A stretch of 64,000 nucleotides of DNA. Source: Paraspadella gotoi (taxonomy: Eukaryota; Chaetognatha). A program made the translations under genes and the position numbers. The stretch lies in assembly GCA_051294375.1 (NCBI GenBank), contig CM119263.1, positions 15,055,574 to 15,119,573 on the forward strand, in the 5' to 3' direction. Positions 1 to 11,000 of the stretch are shown one piece after another (position 1 is the stretch's first letter; the number at the start of each line of letters is the position of its first letter). The notes under the pieces are model-generated. The model saw nothing but the letters and a program-made list of their open reading frames with translations, did not search any database and was not told where the DNA came from.

Positions 1-732
1 TCCCCCCCTTCGAGTTTGACGCAAATTTCTAAGGCCGAACCAAATTCCGTTTCTTTCCTCATCGGCCTCGCTGTAACATGTACTTTGGATATTCCAATGA
101 TCGTTTTACTAAGATTTTGACGAATTCGATATTTTTCGTTTCTCAGTTTTTTCCCTAAATCGAATATTCGACTTTTACCAAATTTGATCTTTCGCTTCCG
201 TCGAATTCGATTTTGCCGCTTTCGCCCCCCCCCAACTTTCCCCCGCCCCCCCAAAAAAACAACCCGTCTCCGTTTTTTTACGAAATTCGAGGACGGGACC
301 TGATGGACCTGGAAAATTGGAAACGAGCATGAAATTTCAGCATCATGGCCGACTATATCGTTGGAGGGGACCGGGAGAGGGATCATGGGGCAAGGGAGTT
401 ACGGATGGGAGAAAAGGGGAAAACTTGTAATTCGCCTAATGACGGGATTTCTATTTAGTAGAGACGAGGGAATTAAGGGAGAAAGGAAATGGCTGGGGGG
501 GGGGAGTGGAAGGGTGGAGGGGTTGTTTTAAAGAGGTTCGATTTAAGGAGGCGGAGATTATGACTGACTGACTGACTGACTAGTAAACATCTGGCTTCAC
601 TCTTCTTGGACTTATACGGTGTTTCGTTTAAAGTTTAGTTATTCAGAATATAAATAGAAAAAGAAAAGTAGTTCTTTCGCCGAAAAAACTTGCTTAGAAA
701 TTCATGCAGATTGTTTCCGAACGGTTTAGCTT

Positions 733-990
733 TTATTGTTTAACGCATTTCGCATCATATTCCGCAGCTGCTGGCCGCGGATTCTGAGCTTTACGGTCTT
801 TCTTGATACGAAATGCTTCACGACTTAAACGTTCGTCATGATTTGACGTTGAGTACGCAAATACGAAAAGTTTTTTTTTTCCGAACACTTTAAACCTTCT
901 TGGCGAAATTGGACCAAATCCGAACGTCGACCCCGTAGCAACACAGGGGTTACCGACATCAGATGGAAGGAGAAAGTGGCTTGATTTCAC
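733..990 (-). CDS. Orphan open frame, possible terminal exon
   Basis: An 85-codon open frame on the minus strand with mixed amino-acid composition, not a simple-repeat translation. It ends in a basic, charged stretch. The stop codon overlaps an AATAAA hexamer (minus strand, 737-732), which could be a polyadenylation signal. I do not recognise the protein. It lies 1.5 kb downstream of the Ig exons on the same strand, so it could be a 3' exon of that gene, but no splice acceptor stands out and there is no membrane span. Chance is the simplest alternative. Confidence 0.12.
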   Translation of the reverse strand: MKSSHFLLPSDVGNPCVATGSTFGFGPISPRRFKVFGKKKLFVFAYSTSNHDERLSREAFRIKKDRKAQNPRPAAAEYDAKCVKQ

Positions 991-2454
991 ATCCCAAGCT
1001 TCTTAGGGGCGACCCGCAATCACGGTAGGCCCGGAAACTGTCGTTAGAGAGTGGACCGGAGTGGCGAGCAGTGGTAAAGAATGGCTAGGGGCTGTGAAGT
1101 TGGTATTACCCGGGGAACGCGGATCTGAAATCGAAGCCCAGAATGGCCGACGATTACGACGAGCAATAAACCAAAAATTATGGAGAGGAAAATTGAGCCG
1201 GGAAAAAAATCGGGGGAAAAAAGAAATAATGGAAGGAATTGGAGGAGAAAAAAAGAGGAAAATAAGAAAAAAGGGGAAAAAAGGAAAGAGAAGGGGAGAG
1301 AGAAGGGCGAAAATTGAAAAAAGGATCGAAACATCGGGATTTTTTTCCCTATTTTTTTATTTTTTTTTTACTAGAGTTGGGGACAAGAGAAGAAGAGAAT
1401 GAAGGAAAGAGATGACGGGATTGATGAAGAAGCGATAACGAGTTAGTTGGGAAAATTGTAAAATTAAATAAATATTCATTTCATTTATATATTGAGATGG
1501 TTGCAGAAAAAAAAGACAACGAAGAAAACACGAAAGGGCGTGGTACAAAGGGTAGAAGAAAAGAGAAGAAAGGATGGAGGAAAGTAATGAAAAGTGAAGG
1601 AAAGTCGGCCCAAAAGAATTTTATGGGCGAGGTTTAAGATGACAATAAATAGACTGGGGAGGATAATTAAGGGTCGAGCTGGCTACATGAGTCGAAACAA
1701 AGCGGGCTGGGGTGATTGAGCCGTGACAGGGAGACGTTAGTTAAACGTAAGAGGGAAAAAGAAATTTTGGAAATTCCCTAAATCAGGGAGAGACGGTTAT
1801 TTTAAAAGAATAGGGAACTGTAGAGATTACATTATTTAGCTCGATTCGTTGAGAGAGAAGCGACGCTCGTGGCGGGAATAAGTGAGCAGCGCAGTTTGGA
1901 TTTAAGGGAAGTTACTTTGTGAATTCTTACATCGAAAGGGGGCTGTGAAGAATTGAAGATAAAAAGGTGATTACTGGAAGAAGTTTCTCACAGGCAACGG
2001 AAATTAAAAAAGGGTAAAAATTCGACGCAAAAAAAGAAAGAGAATGAGCCAACGAAAGAAATTAAAGACAGAAAAGAATGAAGACGATTGAAAAGTCATA
2101 GAAGAGAGAGAATAGAACAAAAATGAAACGACGTGAAGAAAAAAAGGGGAAAAAAAAGAAAAAAAAAGAGTAAGAACGAAATAAAGAAAAGGAAAAAAAA
2201 GGACAAAAAACCGATGATTTTCTCCCCTTTTTTCTCCCCTCGTTTTCAATTTCCCCAATTTTTTTTTCCGGTCGAATTCCATTTTTATCTCGAGGGGATT
2301 TGATTAAATTTCATCCCCAAAACACAATTAATACAGAATTTTATAAAGTCGTCAAATTTGATTTTTTTAAAAAAAAAATCCCTTCCACATTCAGTCGAAA
2401 TTTTTTTGGCGACGGGAACCTTAAAAATTCTATGAATTTTGTGTCTGTCGAAAT

Positions 2455-2456
2455 GA

Positions 2457-2491
<35 letters not shown>

Positions 2492-2493
2492 AC
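2455..2493. repeat. (GTC/ATC)n trinucleotide array
   Basis: About 13 units of GTC with interspersed ATC, one of several GTC/GAC-type arrays in the window. It lies about 45 bp beyond the donor site of the downstream Ig exon, so it is probably intronic. One plus-strand frame reads it as polyserine, which is not evidence of coding. Confidence 0.85.
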
Positions 2494-2535
2494 ATCATAT
2501 TAGCAAATAGCAACAACGCCACAATATCAACTCAC

Positions 2536-2712
2536 CCAGGACGACGAGAGTGACGCCCTCTGTGGCCTTGAGCTTCCCGTCGACGAAGAGGTTGCACCGG
2601 AAGACGCCGTCGTCTTCGATCTCGAGGTTTTGGATCTGAAGAGTCCAGTCGAGCGACGACGGAGAAGGGTCCTTCAAAGAGTAGCGGGTGTCCTGGTAGT
2701 GAGCCAGGGATT
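2536..2712 (-). CDS. Ig-domain exon, C-terminal half (F-strand Cys)
   Basis: A 177 bp internal exon bounded by a consensus acceptor (pyrimidine-rich tract then CCCGCAG on the minus strand) and a strong donor (GTGAGT). It is phase 1 at both ends. It encodes WTLQIQNLEIEDDGVFRCNL, the E-F region of an immunoglobulin fold: a WxLxI strand, the D-x-G-x-F-x-C signature and the second conserved cysteine, followed by a G strand ending TLVVLG. Joined in frame to the exon at 2828-2995 it completes a domain of about 100 residues. Ig-superfamily proteins of this kind are usually secreted or cell-surface adhesion molecules, and the W-x-L-x-I plus D-x-G pattern is common in invertebrate neuronal Ig families. 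No close family can be assigned from this fragment. Neither the first coding exon nor a membrane anchor or GPI signal was found. Confidence 0.8.
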
Positions 2713-2827
2713 CTGCGGGCGTGGAGAGGGAACGATAAAAAGGTGAGTTAACGGATAACGCATTTTGACGCGACGACTCCCCGTCTTCTCACTACACGCC
2801 CCGACACCTCGAAATTCAAAACCCCAC

Positions 2828-2995
2828 CTTTGGAGTCTTGGGTGATGATTGTGTAGGATGGGTCGAGCCACTGGACGTAGCAGTTGGCGCCGGGGATGCA
2901 GTCGCGTATGAGGCATTTGAGCTGCGCCGTTTGACCGATGTGGCGCTCGTAGTAACCGCCGTCCATTTCCAGCGTCGCCGCCGACGAATAGCACA
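2828..2995 (-). CDS. Ig-domain exon, N-terminal half (B-strand Cys and Trp)
   Basis: A 168 bp internal exon with acceptor CCCCCCACCAG and donor AAAG|GTGGGG on the minus strand, phase 1 at both ends. It encodes a short lead-in, then HIGQTAQLKC (B strand with the first conserved cysteine), YVQWLDPS (C strand with the invariant tryptophan) and a C' segment. The next exon begins after a 115 bp intron (2713-2827), so the intron splits the Ig fold between C' and D. Two extra cysteines lie between the B-strand cysteine and the tryptophan (in RDCIP and GANCY) and could form an additional disulfide; this spacing is slightly longer than usual. The frame continues upstream of the acceptor but that is intron read-through. 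The exon with the signal peptide is not visible within the following several kilobases. Confidence 0.8.
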
Positions 2996-3000
2996 CTGGT

Positions 3001-3866
3001 GGGGGGAAGGAAATAAAAATTATTGCGAATGTGAGAATTATCCATTCATTCAATAAAATAGCTATCTTGCACCCTACATTGCACACTGCACACAGTGCAC
3101 TGCACAGGCTATGATGGGTTAAATCGAGACTCTCACAGTCTAGTTCATCAACTCGCTTCACCATCAAGTTATCAATGAAGTTAATATTATTTTTATTATT
3201 TAATTTATTTCAAATTAATTCAGAGTCTGAGTAGAAGCCTGAGAAGTTGTCCAGTTTGAAGTGAACGACCGAAAACCATAGAAAGTTTTCACCGTTCACA
3301 ATTCTCACTCTTTTTTCTTTTTTTATTTTATCTTTCTCACACCGACTCGCAGCTGAGAATTCCATCAGGCTACAAAAACGAACGGACAAACGAAAGGACC
3401 AAAGAATGGACGGACAAACGGACGGACGGAACCAACGCGCCTTTTCAGATTATTACGTCGCAAAGGAGGCGTCTATATTCCATAAAGGCAATTCATGAAC
3501 AAAAGAACATCGCTTGTCGGAAACAATGGGAAACTAATAAAATCGAAAGAGGGAGACGAGGAAAGAGGGAGGAAAAGAAAAGGAAAGAAGGGAGGAAAGA
3601 AGGAAAGAGATCGGGGAGCGAGGAGAAAAAAAGATGGTAAGAAAATGATTAATGAAGAGGCAAAGGGATAATGGAAAGGGGATAACATAATGAATCCCCT
3701 TTTTCTTCCCTTTTTTTTTATCCGTCTTTTCGTTTCCTTCTTTTTTCGACTTTCTTTCTTTTTTCATATCCGTTTTCTTTTTTTCATCTTGGAGCTTTTC
3801 ATATTTTTTTACTATCGGATTTATTTTTTCCTCTTTTTTTTTCCCCCTCGTGTTGTCTCATCTCTG
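3001..3866. other. Probable intron or upstream flank of the Ig gene
   Basis: Mixed AT-rich and purine/pyrimidine-rich DNA. Contains an imperfect ACGG/ACAA repeat around 3370-3430, then a purine-rich block (3535-3680) passing directly into a pyrimidine-rich block (3690-3860). I see no exon. Confidence 0.4.
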
Positions 3867-3941
3867 TCCATTGATATTTCTTCTTTCCAACCGCTGATTC
3901 ATTCGTCTCTCTGCTGATAATATGGATTTAGCGTTGTTACT

Positions 3942-4056
3942 TTCTCTCTTCTTTCTCTTCTCTCTCTCTCTCTCCCCTCTCTCTCTCTCTCCTCTCTCTT
4001 CTCTCTCTCTCTCTCTCTCCTTCTTTTCTCTCTCTCTTTCTCCTCTCTCTCTCTCT

Positions 4057-4146
<90 letters not shown>
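3942..4146. repeat. (CT)n microsatellite block
   Basis: About 200 bp of CT dinucleotides broken by TTC and CC interruptions. All long frames through it read Ser-Leu or Arg-Glu and are artefacts. The counterpart in copy B is 7190-7392. Confidence 0.97.
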
Positions 4147-4148
<2 letters not shown>

Positions 4149-5288
4149 CATTCACATTCGCTTCCCGCCTCTCCCCCATTTTTTCAGGTGCTTCCCTCTC
4201 TCGACGGGAATTTTTCGTTTTTTTTATCCCGCGTCGACTTTTGAATTAAATTCTAGTTGCGTCTTCGTTTGTCAACGCCGCCACGCGAAGCGTCGCGACC
4301 TCGCCATTCGCCATCTAGCGGCGCGCCACCGCACGTCTCGCGTTTGTTCGTGAATCACGTGCGGATTCTCTCACGCGCTCACGTCTGCTCACGTCGCCCG
4401 GTGAGAGTTACATCTTTTCCTTCTCTCTTCCCTTTCGCTAGTGTTTCCTCTCTTGAATTACTATCTCTCTTTACCTTCTCTTCTCTATTCTGTCTTTCCT
4501 TTCCTTTCCTCACCCTGCCTTACCATTCGCGTCCCTGAAATCGAGCGGCGCCAACAACGTCACCTCTTCCATCATCTAAGGCAATCATCACCCTCACCCT
4601 AAACCTCACCTCGGCTAGTGCTCTTCTATCTCGTACATACTAGTCATTATTGTTAGCATAATAAATCGAGGGGATAAATGTATGTTCGAACTTATGTTTC
4701 ACCGATATATCAGCGTGAATTGAATAAAAAATGTCGTTTTAATCTTTAGATCTTCTTTCAAAATCTTACTTTGTCCAGTACATTATTTACGATCGATGCT
4801 TGATGCTTCTGTCACTTGGCAAGCTTCACAGTTGCTTTCGCCATAAGCGCATCGACGACACATTTTCACCGTCTTTGTCCGTTCGGCCTCGCCACTTCTC
4901 GGGAAGACACTGCTTCGACACCGTTTTGTCATTTCCGCGTCACATTTGCTCGTGTCGACATCGACTCGACACCTTCGTTAAAACTAAAACGCGCAATCAC
5001 TGCGACTCGTAACTACCCCGTGTCCGTCCGAGAGTGACACCATAAAAATGTTTACTATACTTTAAATATTTAATAAATATAATTCATATGTATATCATTA
5101 GTTGGAGAACTACTTGACGTTTTTTATGTATAAGTTTAATTTTGTGTTTAATTCATGTTTAATTTTTTATCTAACACAGTAAAATTGGAGAAAAAAGAAC
5201 ATTTTAGGCGTGTTCTTAATTGCATTAAATAAAAATTTTACATCATAAGAAATCCCTGGTCTAATGAATGGCGTATCGGAATTTTTAG

Positions 5289-5462
5289 NNNNNNNNNNNN
5301 NNNNNNNNNNNNNNNNNNNNNNNNNNNNNNNNNNNNNNNNNNNNNNNNNNNNNNNNNNNNNNNNNNNNNNNNNNNNNNNNNNNNNNNNNNNNNNNNNNNN
5401 NNNNNNNNNNNNNNNNNNNNNNNNNNNNNNNNNNNNNNNNNNNNNNNNNNNNNNNNNNNNNN
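5289..5462. other. Assembly gap (174 N)
   Basis: A run of N. The flanks match copy B at about 8580 and 9003, which suggests the missing sequence is AT-rich and closer to 420 bp. Confidence 0.99.
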
Positions 5463-5868
5463 GAAAAATTTATTTTTTGAAGTTGGAATCTGAAAAAAAA
5501 AAAAGAATTTCGTGAAAATATCAAGTTAAACATGCATAATGAAACCAAATCTTTGTTAGGAGAAAAAGAAAAACGTTTAAAACAAATATCACCAAATTTG
5601 TAATAATTCTCGTTGAAGTATTTTTAAAATTTTTAAATTTTTTTTTTAAATCAAAGCGGACACAACCTTCTTCCTAACCGCATTTTATTTTATTATACAT
5701 TTTTATATGATATTGATAAAACTGTTCCATGGAAAAAAAAGGCTCATCGCATGAAGAGCATAATAAATCAGAGAATAATCTGCTCGCAGCTAAAACCCAT
5801 CGAGAAAAGATAGAAACTCCAGCGCTATTTATCACAATTTCGTTTTGAGACAGAAAAAAAGACGGCGG

Positions 5869-6097
5869 NNNNNNNNNNNNNNNNNNNNNNNNNNNNNNNN
5901 NNNNNNNNNNNNNNNNNNNNNNNNNNNNNNNNNNNNNNNNNNNNNNNNNNNNNNNNNNNNNNNNNNNNNNNNNNNNNNNNNNNNNNNNNNNNNNNNNNNN
6001 NNNNNNNNNNNNNNNNNNNNNNNNNNNNNNNNNNNNNNNNNNNNNNNNNNNNNNNNNNNNNNNNNNNNNNNNNNNNNNNNNNNNNNNNNNNNNNNNN
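5869..6097. other. Assembly gap (229 N)
   Basis: A run of N. The left flank matches copy B near 9440. Confidence 0.99.
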
Positions 6098-6343
6098 TAG
6101 AATGAAGGAACATGGGAACGAATGAACGAAAGATCGAACGAACAAAAAAACAAACTGAGAAACCAAAAAGAAAACAAATAAGAGAAAAAAACTAACAGCA
6201 ACCTTGTGGAATTTTTGAATGAGTTCACCGAGTTACTAAAGTCTGAATGAAAAATAGACGCAGCAATGGGAAGACGCAATGGATCAATCCCACAGTCAAT
6301 CCATCATCTTCCACAAACTTCCTTGTTCCCCAAGGCCGCGTAA

Positions 6344-6377
<34 letters not shown>

Positions 6378-6820
6378 NNNNNNNNNNNNNNNNNNNNNNN
6401 NNNNNNNNNNNNNNNNNNNNNNNNNNNNNNNNNNNNNNNNNNNNNNNNNNNNNNNNNNNNNNNNNNNNNNNNNNNNNNNNNNNNNNNNNNNNNNNNNNNN
6501 NNNNNNNNNNNNNNNNNNNNNNNNNNNNNNNNNNNNNNNNNNNNNNGTAAAAGAGAAAAGAGCGGCGAGGCGGGCAAAAAGCTAAAGAAATAAGGGAATT
6601 TAAGGGCTGGTTAGGTATTCGAAAAATGTACGTCGACTCCCTTCTGATGTGTTCCAAGTGTCAAAGCATCAAAGAACATCATTTTTCTTGATTCCGATGC
6701 GGAGTTTGAATGGGAAAGTAGGAATGGGGTTTGTCTGGTGAGAATGTGTGAGGGTGAAATCCATTTAGGGGGGAGGGTGTTGTGAACATGTGATAAGTAC
6801 GCTTTACAGTTTTATTTTAT
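6098..6820. other. Non-coding interval with a gapped (CT)n tract
   Basis: Purine-rich sequence, then a (CT)n tract at about 6349-6377 that runs straight into a gap (6378-6546, 169 N). The sequence after the gap starts with AG-rich DNA. No gene is visible. Confidence 0.6.
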
Positions 6821-6973
6821 TAAGAATTGTTTATTTATGTGCCAATACGATTTTTTATTATTAGTAGTCTTCATCAGCTTTGAAAAAACATGAAGACTCG
6901 AACCAACAGAGTCGAAACATGTACTACTAATAATAAAAAATCGTTGTATTGGAACATAAATAAACAATTCTTA
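6821..6973. mobile_element. Penelope-like terminal repeat with hammerhead-like core
   Basis: Two near-complementary arms (6821-6868 and 6923-6973, about 48 bp paired with few mismatches) flank a 54 bp centre. On the plus strand the centre holds a GACTC/GAGTC stem (6895-6899 with 6909-6913) followed by GAAAC. On the minus strand the left arm reads CTGATGAAGAC. Together these match the CUGANGA - stem II - GAAA layout of the hammerhead ribozymes found in terminal repeats of Penelope-like retroelements. The left half looks like an inverted copy with the stem II segment deleted. No reverse transcriptase is nearby, so this is at most a fragment. It could also be an unrelated MITE hairpin. Confidence 0.45.
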
Positions 6974-7042
6974 ATATTCACTTAGCAACGAAAAGAGTGA
7001 AAATAATAAGTTTTATTTTAATATTTGAAAGAATCTAAGTGG

Positions 7043-7082
7043 AAATGGGCAGCATCTCTGCCTAGTTTTATTTTAATATAAT
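7043..7082 (+). repeat. Repeated stem-loop motif, copy 1
   Basis: GGCAG-CATCT-CTGCC, a perfect 5 bp stem with a 5 nt loop, followed by a T-rich tail. The first 27 bases recur exactly at 11076-11102, and the tail matches except for a T-run length difference. Copy 1 ends at the 25 N gap. It may be the end of an unclassified repeat. Confidence 0.55.
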
Positions 7083-7107
7083 NNNNNNNNNNNNNNNNNN
7101 NNNNNNN
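7083..7107. other. 25 N assembly gap
   Basis: Exactly 25 N, the same size as the gaps at 35776, 41549 and 59008. The sequence immediately after it starts at the first base shared with the copy at 3867, which marks a fill boundary rather than a biological breakpoint. Confidence 0.95.
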
Positions 7108-7227
7108 TCCATTGTATATTTCTTCTTTCCAACCGCTGATTCATCCGGTCCTCTGCCTTCGCAGTAATATGGGATTTAGCGTGTTACTTTCCTCTCTTCT
7201 CTCCTCTCCTCTCTCCCTCTCTTCTCT

Positions 7228-7274
<47 letters not shown>

Positions 7275-7302
7275 TCTCTCTTCTCTTTCTTCTTCTCTCT
7301 CT

Positions 7303-7369
<67 letters not shown>

Positions 7370-9440
7370 TCTCTCTCTCTCTCCTCTCTCCGCATTCACA
7401 TTCGCTTCCCGCCCTCCCCATTTTTCAGGTGGCTTCCCTCTCTCGACTGGGAATTTCGTTTTTTTTTTATCCCGCGTCGACTTTTGAATTTTTAAATTCT
7501 AGTTTGCGTCTACGTTTTTTCCACACGCCCGCCCACGCGAAGCCGTCGCGACCTCGCCATTCGCCATTCTAGCGGCGCGCCACGCCACCGCACGTCCTCG
7601 CGCTTTGTTCGTGGAGATGCACGTGCGCGATTCTCTCACGCGCTCACGTCTGCTCACGTCGCCGGTGAGAGTCTACATCTTTTCCTTCTCTCTTCCACTT
7701 TCGCTAGTGTCCTCTCTTGAATTACTATTCTCTCTTTACCTTTCTCCTTCTCTATTCTGTCTTTCCTTTCCTTTCCCTCACCCTGCCTTACCATTCGCGC
7801 TCCCTGAAAATCGAGCGCGCCCCAACACGTCACCTCTTCCATCATCTAAGGCAATCATCACCCTCCACCCCCTTAAACCTCACCTCGGCTAGCTGCTCTT
7901 CTTATCTCGTACATACTAGTCATTATTGTTAGCATTAATAAACGAGGCGTCGATAAAATGTATGCTTCGAACTTATTTTCACGAGCTATATCAGCGTGAA
8001 CTTGACGATACAAAAATGTCGTTTTAATCTGTTAGATCTCCTCTTTCAAAATCTTACTTTGTCCAGTACCATTATTTACGATCGATGCTTGATGCTTCTG
8101 TCACTGGCAAGCTTACACAGCTTGCTTTCGGCCCATAAGCTGCCAACGACGACACCATTTTCACCGTCCCTTTGTCCGTTCGGCTTCGCCCCACTTCTCG
8201 CGGAAGAACCCACCTGCTTCGACACCGTTTTTGTCATCTTCCGCGTCACCATTTGCTCGGTGTCGCAACATCGACTCGACACCTTCGTTAAAACTAAAAC
8301 GCGCAATCACCTGCGACTCGTAACTACACCCGTGCTTCCGTCCGAGATGCTATATATTAGTTGTGGAGTAACTACCTTGACGTTTTTTTTATGTTTATAG
8401 TTTAATTTTTGTGTTTAAATTCATGTTTAATCTTTTTATCTAACACAGTAAATTGGAGAAAAAAGAACATTTTAGGCGCTCCGTTACTGTATTTTCTTAA
8501 TTTGCTATCAGAATAAAAAATTTTTACATCATAAGAAATACCCGTCGCGTCTAATGAATGGCGGTATCGCGATTCTTTTAGAAAAGTTGTAGCCAGTTTA
8601 TGATTTTTTATTTATTTTTTTATTTGTAATTCTTAAGTTTTCTTTGTCTATAATTTTTTTTGCGTTTGTCACTCGGCGAACGGCACCACGCCGGTGGCGG
8701 CTAATTCCTTCTATTCAGTATCTTCGAGGTCATCGTCAAATGTTCAAAAATGTCAAATCGCGCACCCAATGTGCCAACAATGGTTGATAATGGAAGAAAA
8801 ACTGTATTATTAATTTTTCATGCATTATCTATTCTACTATTCTGAGTTATATTATTTATGTTATTATATTTAGTTATCGCAAGTTATATTAAGTGCTAAT
8901 GCTGTTATTATGGCGTATTATATACTAATATTATAATTGTCAAGAATGGAAAATTATAATCCGATTAAACTTTTTTTAAATTTCAACTAATAAATATCAC
9001 CAAGAAAAATTTATTTTTTGACAGCTTGCGAATCTGCAAAAAAAAAAAAAGAATTTCGTCGAAAATATCAAGCTTAAACACTCATAATGCAAACCAAATC
9101 TTTTGTTAGGAGAAAACAGAAAACGTTTAAAACAAATATTTCACCAAAATTTTGTTAATAAAATTCTCGTTGACAGTCTATTTTTTAACAATTTTTTAAT
9201 TTTTTTTTTTAATCCAAAGCGGCAACGCTTCTTCCCTAACCGCATTTTATTTTATGTATACATTTAATATGATATGATAAAAACTGTTCCATGCAGAAAA
9301 AAAAAGTCTCATCGCACTTAAGAGGCCCATAATTAAATGCAGAGAATAATCTGCCTCGCAGCTACAAACCCATCGAGAAAAGATAGGAAACTCCAGCGCT
9401 ATTTATCACAATTTCGTTTTTGACACAGAAAAAAGACGCG
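7108..9440 (+). repeat. Segmental duplication, copy B (error-rich)
   Basis: Direct repeat of 3867-5868. It differs from copy A mostly by single-base insertions spread along its length, together with a (CT)n block at 7190-7392. The stretch 8580-9003 is absent from copy A, where there is a gap. It is AT-rich and non-coding apart from a short GC-rich patch near 8660-8705. Confidence 0.85.
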
Positions 9441-9499
9441 CGGCGTTGGAGGGGGGCGAAAGGAAAATCTTTGAAAGCTAAGCAAGCCGAAGGAATAAA

Positions 9500-10345
9500 C
9501 TTTATACGCAATCCTTTGAATGTATGAAGCGAGACAACGAAAAAAAAAAAAAATTAAAAAAAAGAGAAAGAAAAGAAAAAGGATGAAGATGAGCGGAACG
9601 ATCGGCGTATTGGAAGGGCGGAAGAAGTCGTTTTCCAAAACTCTCTCGTTTATTCCAATGTTCTTGCTTTTCGAGGCCTTTTTTTTATTTAACCACTCCT
9701 GTCTCCTTCTTCTCTCTCTCTTCTCCTCTCGTCCCATCTTCTTTCCCGTCCTCTCCTCTCTTTCGTCACCTACTTCAATTTTTAACCATTTTTTCACTCT
9801 CCTCGCATTTTTTTTCCTCTCCCCCGTTGTGGAGGCTCGTTTCTCTTTCACCCTTTTTTCTTTCTATATTTTCTTCCCATTTTTTTTCAACTCCTGTCGT
9901 CCTCGAGTTTGCTGCTTTTCCCGGCGCCAGACTCATTGCGGTCGATAGAAAAACAAATGCCCAACGCGGCGCTGCCGTCGTTCTATGCAGTGACTCATTC
10001 AAGGTGGATGAAGCGAGGAATTAAGGAAGCCCCACTCCATGCGCGCGCCTGAGTCGCCCGCCCCCATTTTTCTTTCCAGTCTCGCGGATCGTTTTGAAGT
10101 CAGAAAAGCTAAGGCTGAAAGAAGTCAGCGGGCGATCGGCCACCTCTTTCCAGTGTCGTGGAATACATTGAAGTTGGGGACGGTTAGAGATAAAGTTATC
10201 CACTTCGAAAAGTCCTTCTCTTAGCTTAGGTTATATCTTTTTTCGCCGCAGGTTTGTTATTTTATGATGTTCATAACATTAATTTAGATCGGAACAAACA
10301 ATGGTGCGCACCTCCCAACCCAGATTCTCACAGCTATTGAAGAAG
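9500..10345 (+). repeat. Inverted duplication, left arm
   Basis: Matches 11173-11950 in reverse orientation with scattered indels. Landmarks: a poly-A/GAAA patch, a polypyrimidine block, a GC-richer stretch with CGCGGCG-like words near 9965, and a segment with matching words such as AATACATTGAAGTTGGGGAC near 10165. No frame is preserved between arms. Confidence 0.8.
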
Positions 10346-11000
10346 ATCTCCTTGGGGGGTTTCTCAGTTTCAGATGAGAGAACATTGTTTGAGGCAGTGC
10401 TTAAATCGTCGACTAATAATTAACGTCAATCCATATATGCAAAGAAGATAAAAATAGAATAATAACTTTTATTAAGGTATTCAAATATCGGCAATAATGC
10501 ATGTGAAAAAAGCGTGCTATCCAGAATGAAGAGAGACGCATAAGTGCAGCAGCAGCTAGTAGAGCTGATACGCCAAGGCAACAGTAGGCAGCAGATGCAG
10601 CAAGCAGAACCGGAGACGCGCATGCAGCAGCAGCAGAGCCGAGACGGCAGCAACAGACGGAGACTAGCAGCAAAAGGCTCAAAGCTGATACCTCTCGCTT
10701 TTTTATATACAAGCGACGAGCAATTATTACAACGCAATGAGAGGAGATTCACGATTTTAAGAATAAGAGTCAAGACATGCGTACTAGTTATTATTAACTC
10801 AATGAGAGACGTGCAGATATTCAGAATTCAAGGTATAAAATTCAAACCAATTAGAGACTTTAAAAACAAAAGAACTAGGTTGGAGTCGATTCAATTAACC
10901 TTTAACACTCAGAGTATTTGAAACGAAATTAAAAAATAAGAAGGTATGGGGCTCAATTCAGAGATAAAAATCTTTATAAACCTTTAACAGCTTATACTGT
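10346..11000. other. Spacer of the inverted duplication with CAG-rich patch
   Basis: Central non-repeated DNA. It includes an imperfect CAG-rich patch at about 10540-10680. A 125-codon plus frame crosses it, Gln-rich at its start (MQQQLVELIRQ). The CAG units are interrupted, but I see no splice sites or homology, so I do not call a gene. Confidence 0.45.

Larger units (their letters stand above)
1..2535. other. Non-coding purine-rich flank
   Basis: This stretch is mostly A/G-rich on the plus strand, with long runs such as the polypurine tract around 1180-1330 and another at 2000-2220. A short tetranucleotide array (GACT)n lies at about 562-583. It lies downstream of the minus-strand Ig exons, so it could be intron or 3' flank of that gene, but I see no further exon with Ig, fibronectin or transmembrane character. 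One open frame (733-990, minus) is listed separately. Frames within the purine tracts are composition artefacts. Confidence 0.5.
3867..5868 (+). repeat. Segmental duplication, copy A (with gaps)
   Basis: This segment recurs in direct orientation at 7108-9440. Shared landmarks in order: a (CT)n block, a GC-rich stretch near 4270-4400, a short CGACAC-rich stretch near 4850-5030, an AT-rich tail, and after the gap the sequence at 5463-5868. Copy A is interrupted by gap 5289-5462. In copy B the matching interval is filled by about 420 bp of AT-rich sequence, so the gap size in copy A is not reliable. No coding signal is conserved between the copies. Confidence 0.85.

Noticed and set aside
3858-4353. 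Long Ser-Leu and Arg-Glu open frames over CT/GA arrays (also near 7112, 13237, 20366, 22955, 24093)
   Set aside because: Dinucleotide repeats lack stop codons in all frames; composition is purely that of the repeat and there are no splice or start contexts.
5264-6657. Open frames across runs of N
   Set aside because: N does not encode stops, so these frames are artefacts of gaps.
10544-10921. Glutamine-rich frame over CAG units
   Set aside because: Imperfect CAG repeat with no splice sites, no homology and a frame ending in AT-rich sequence.
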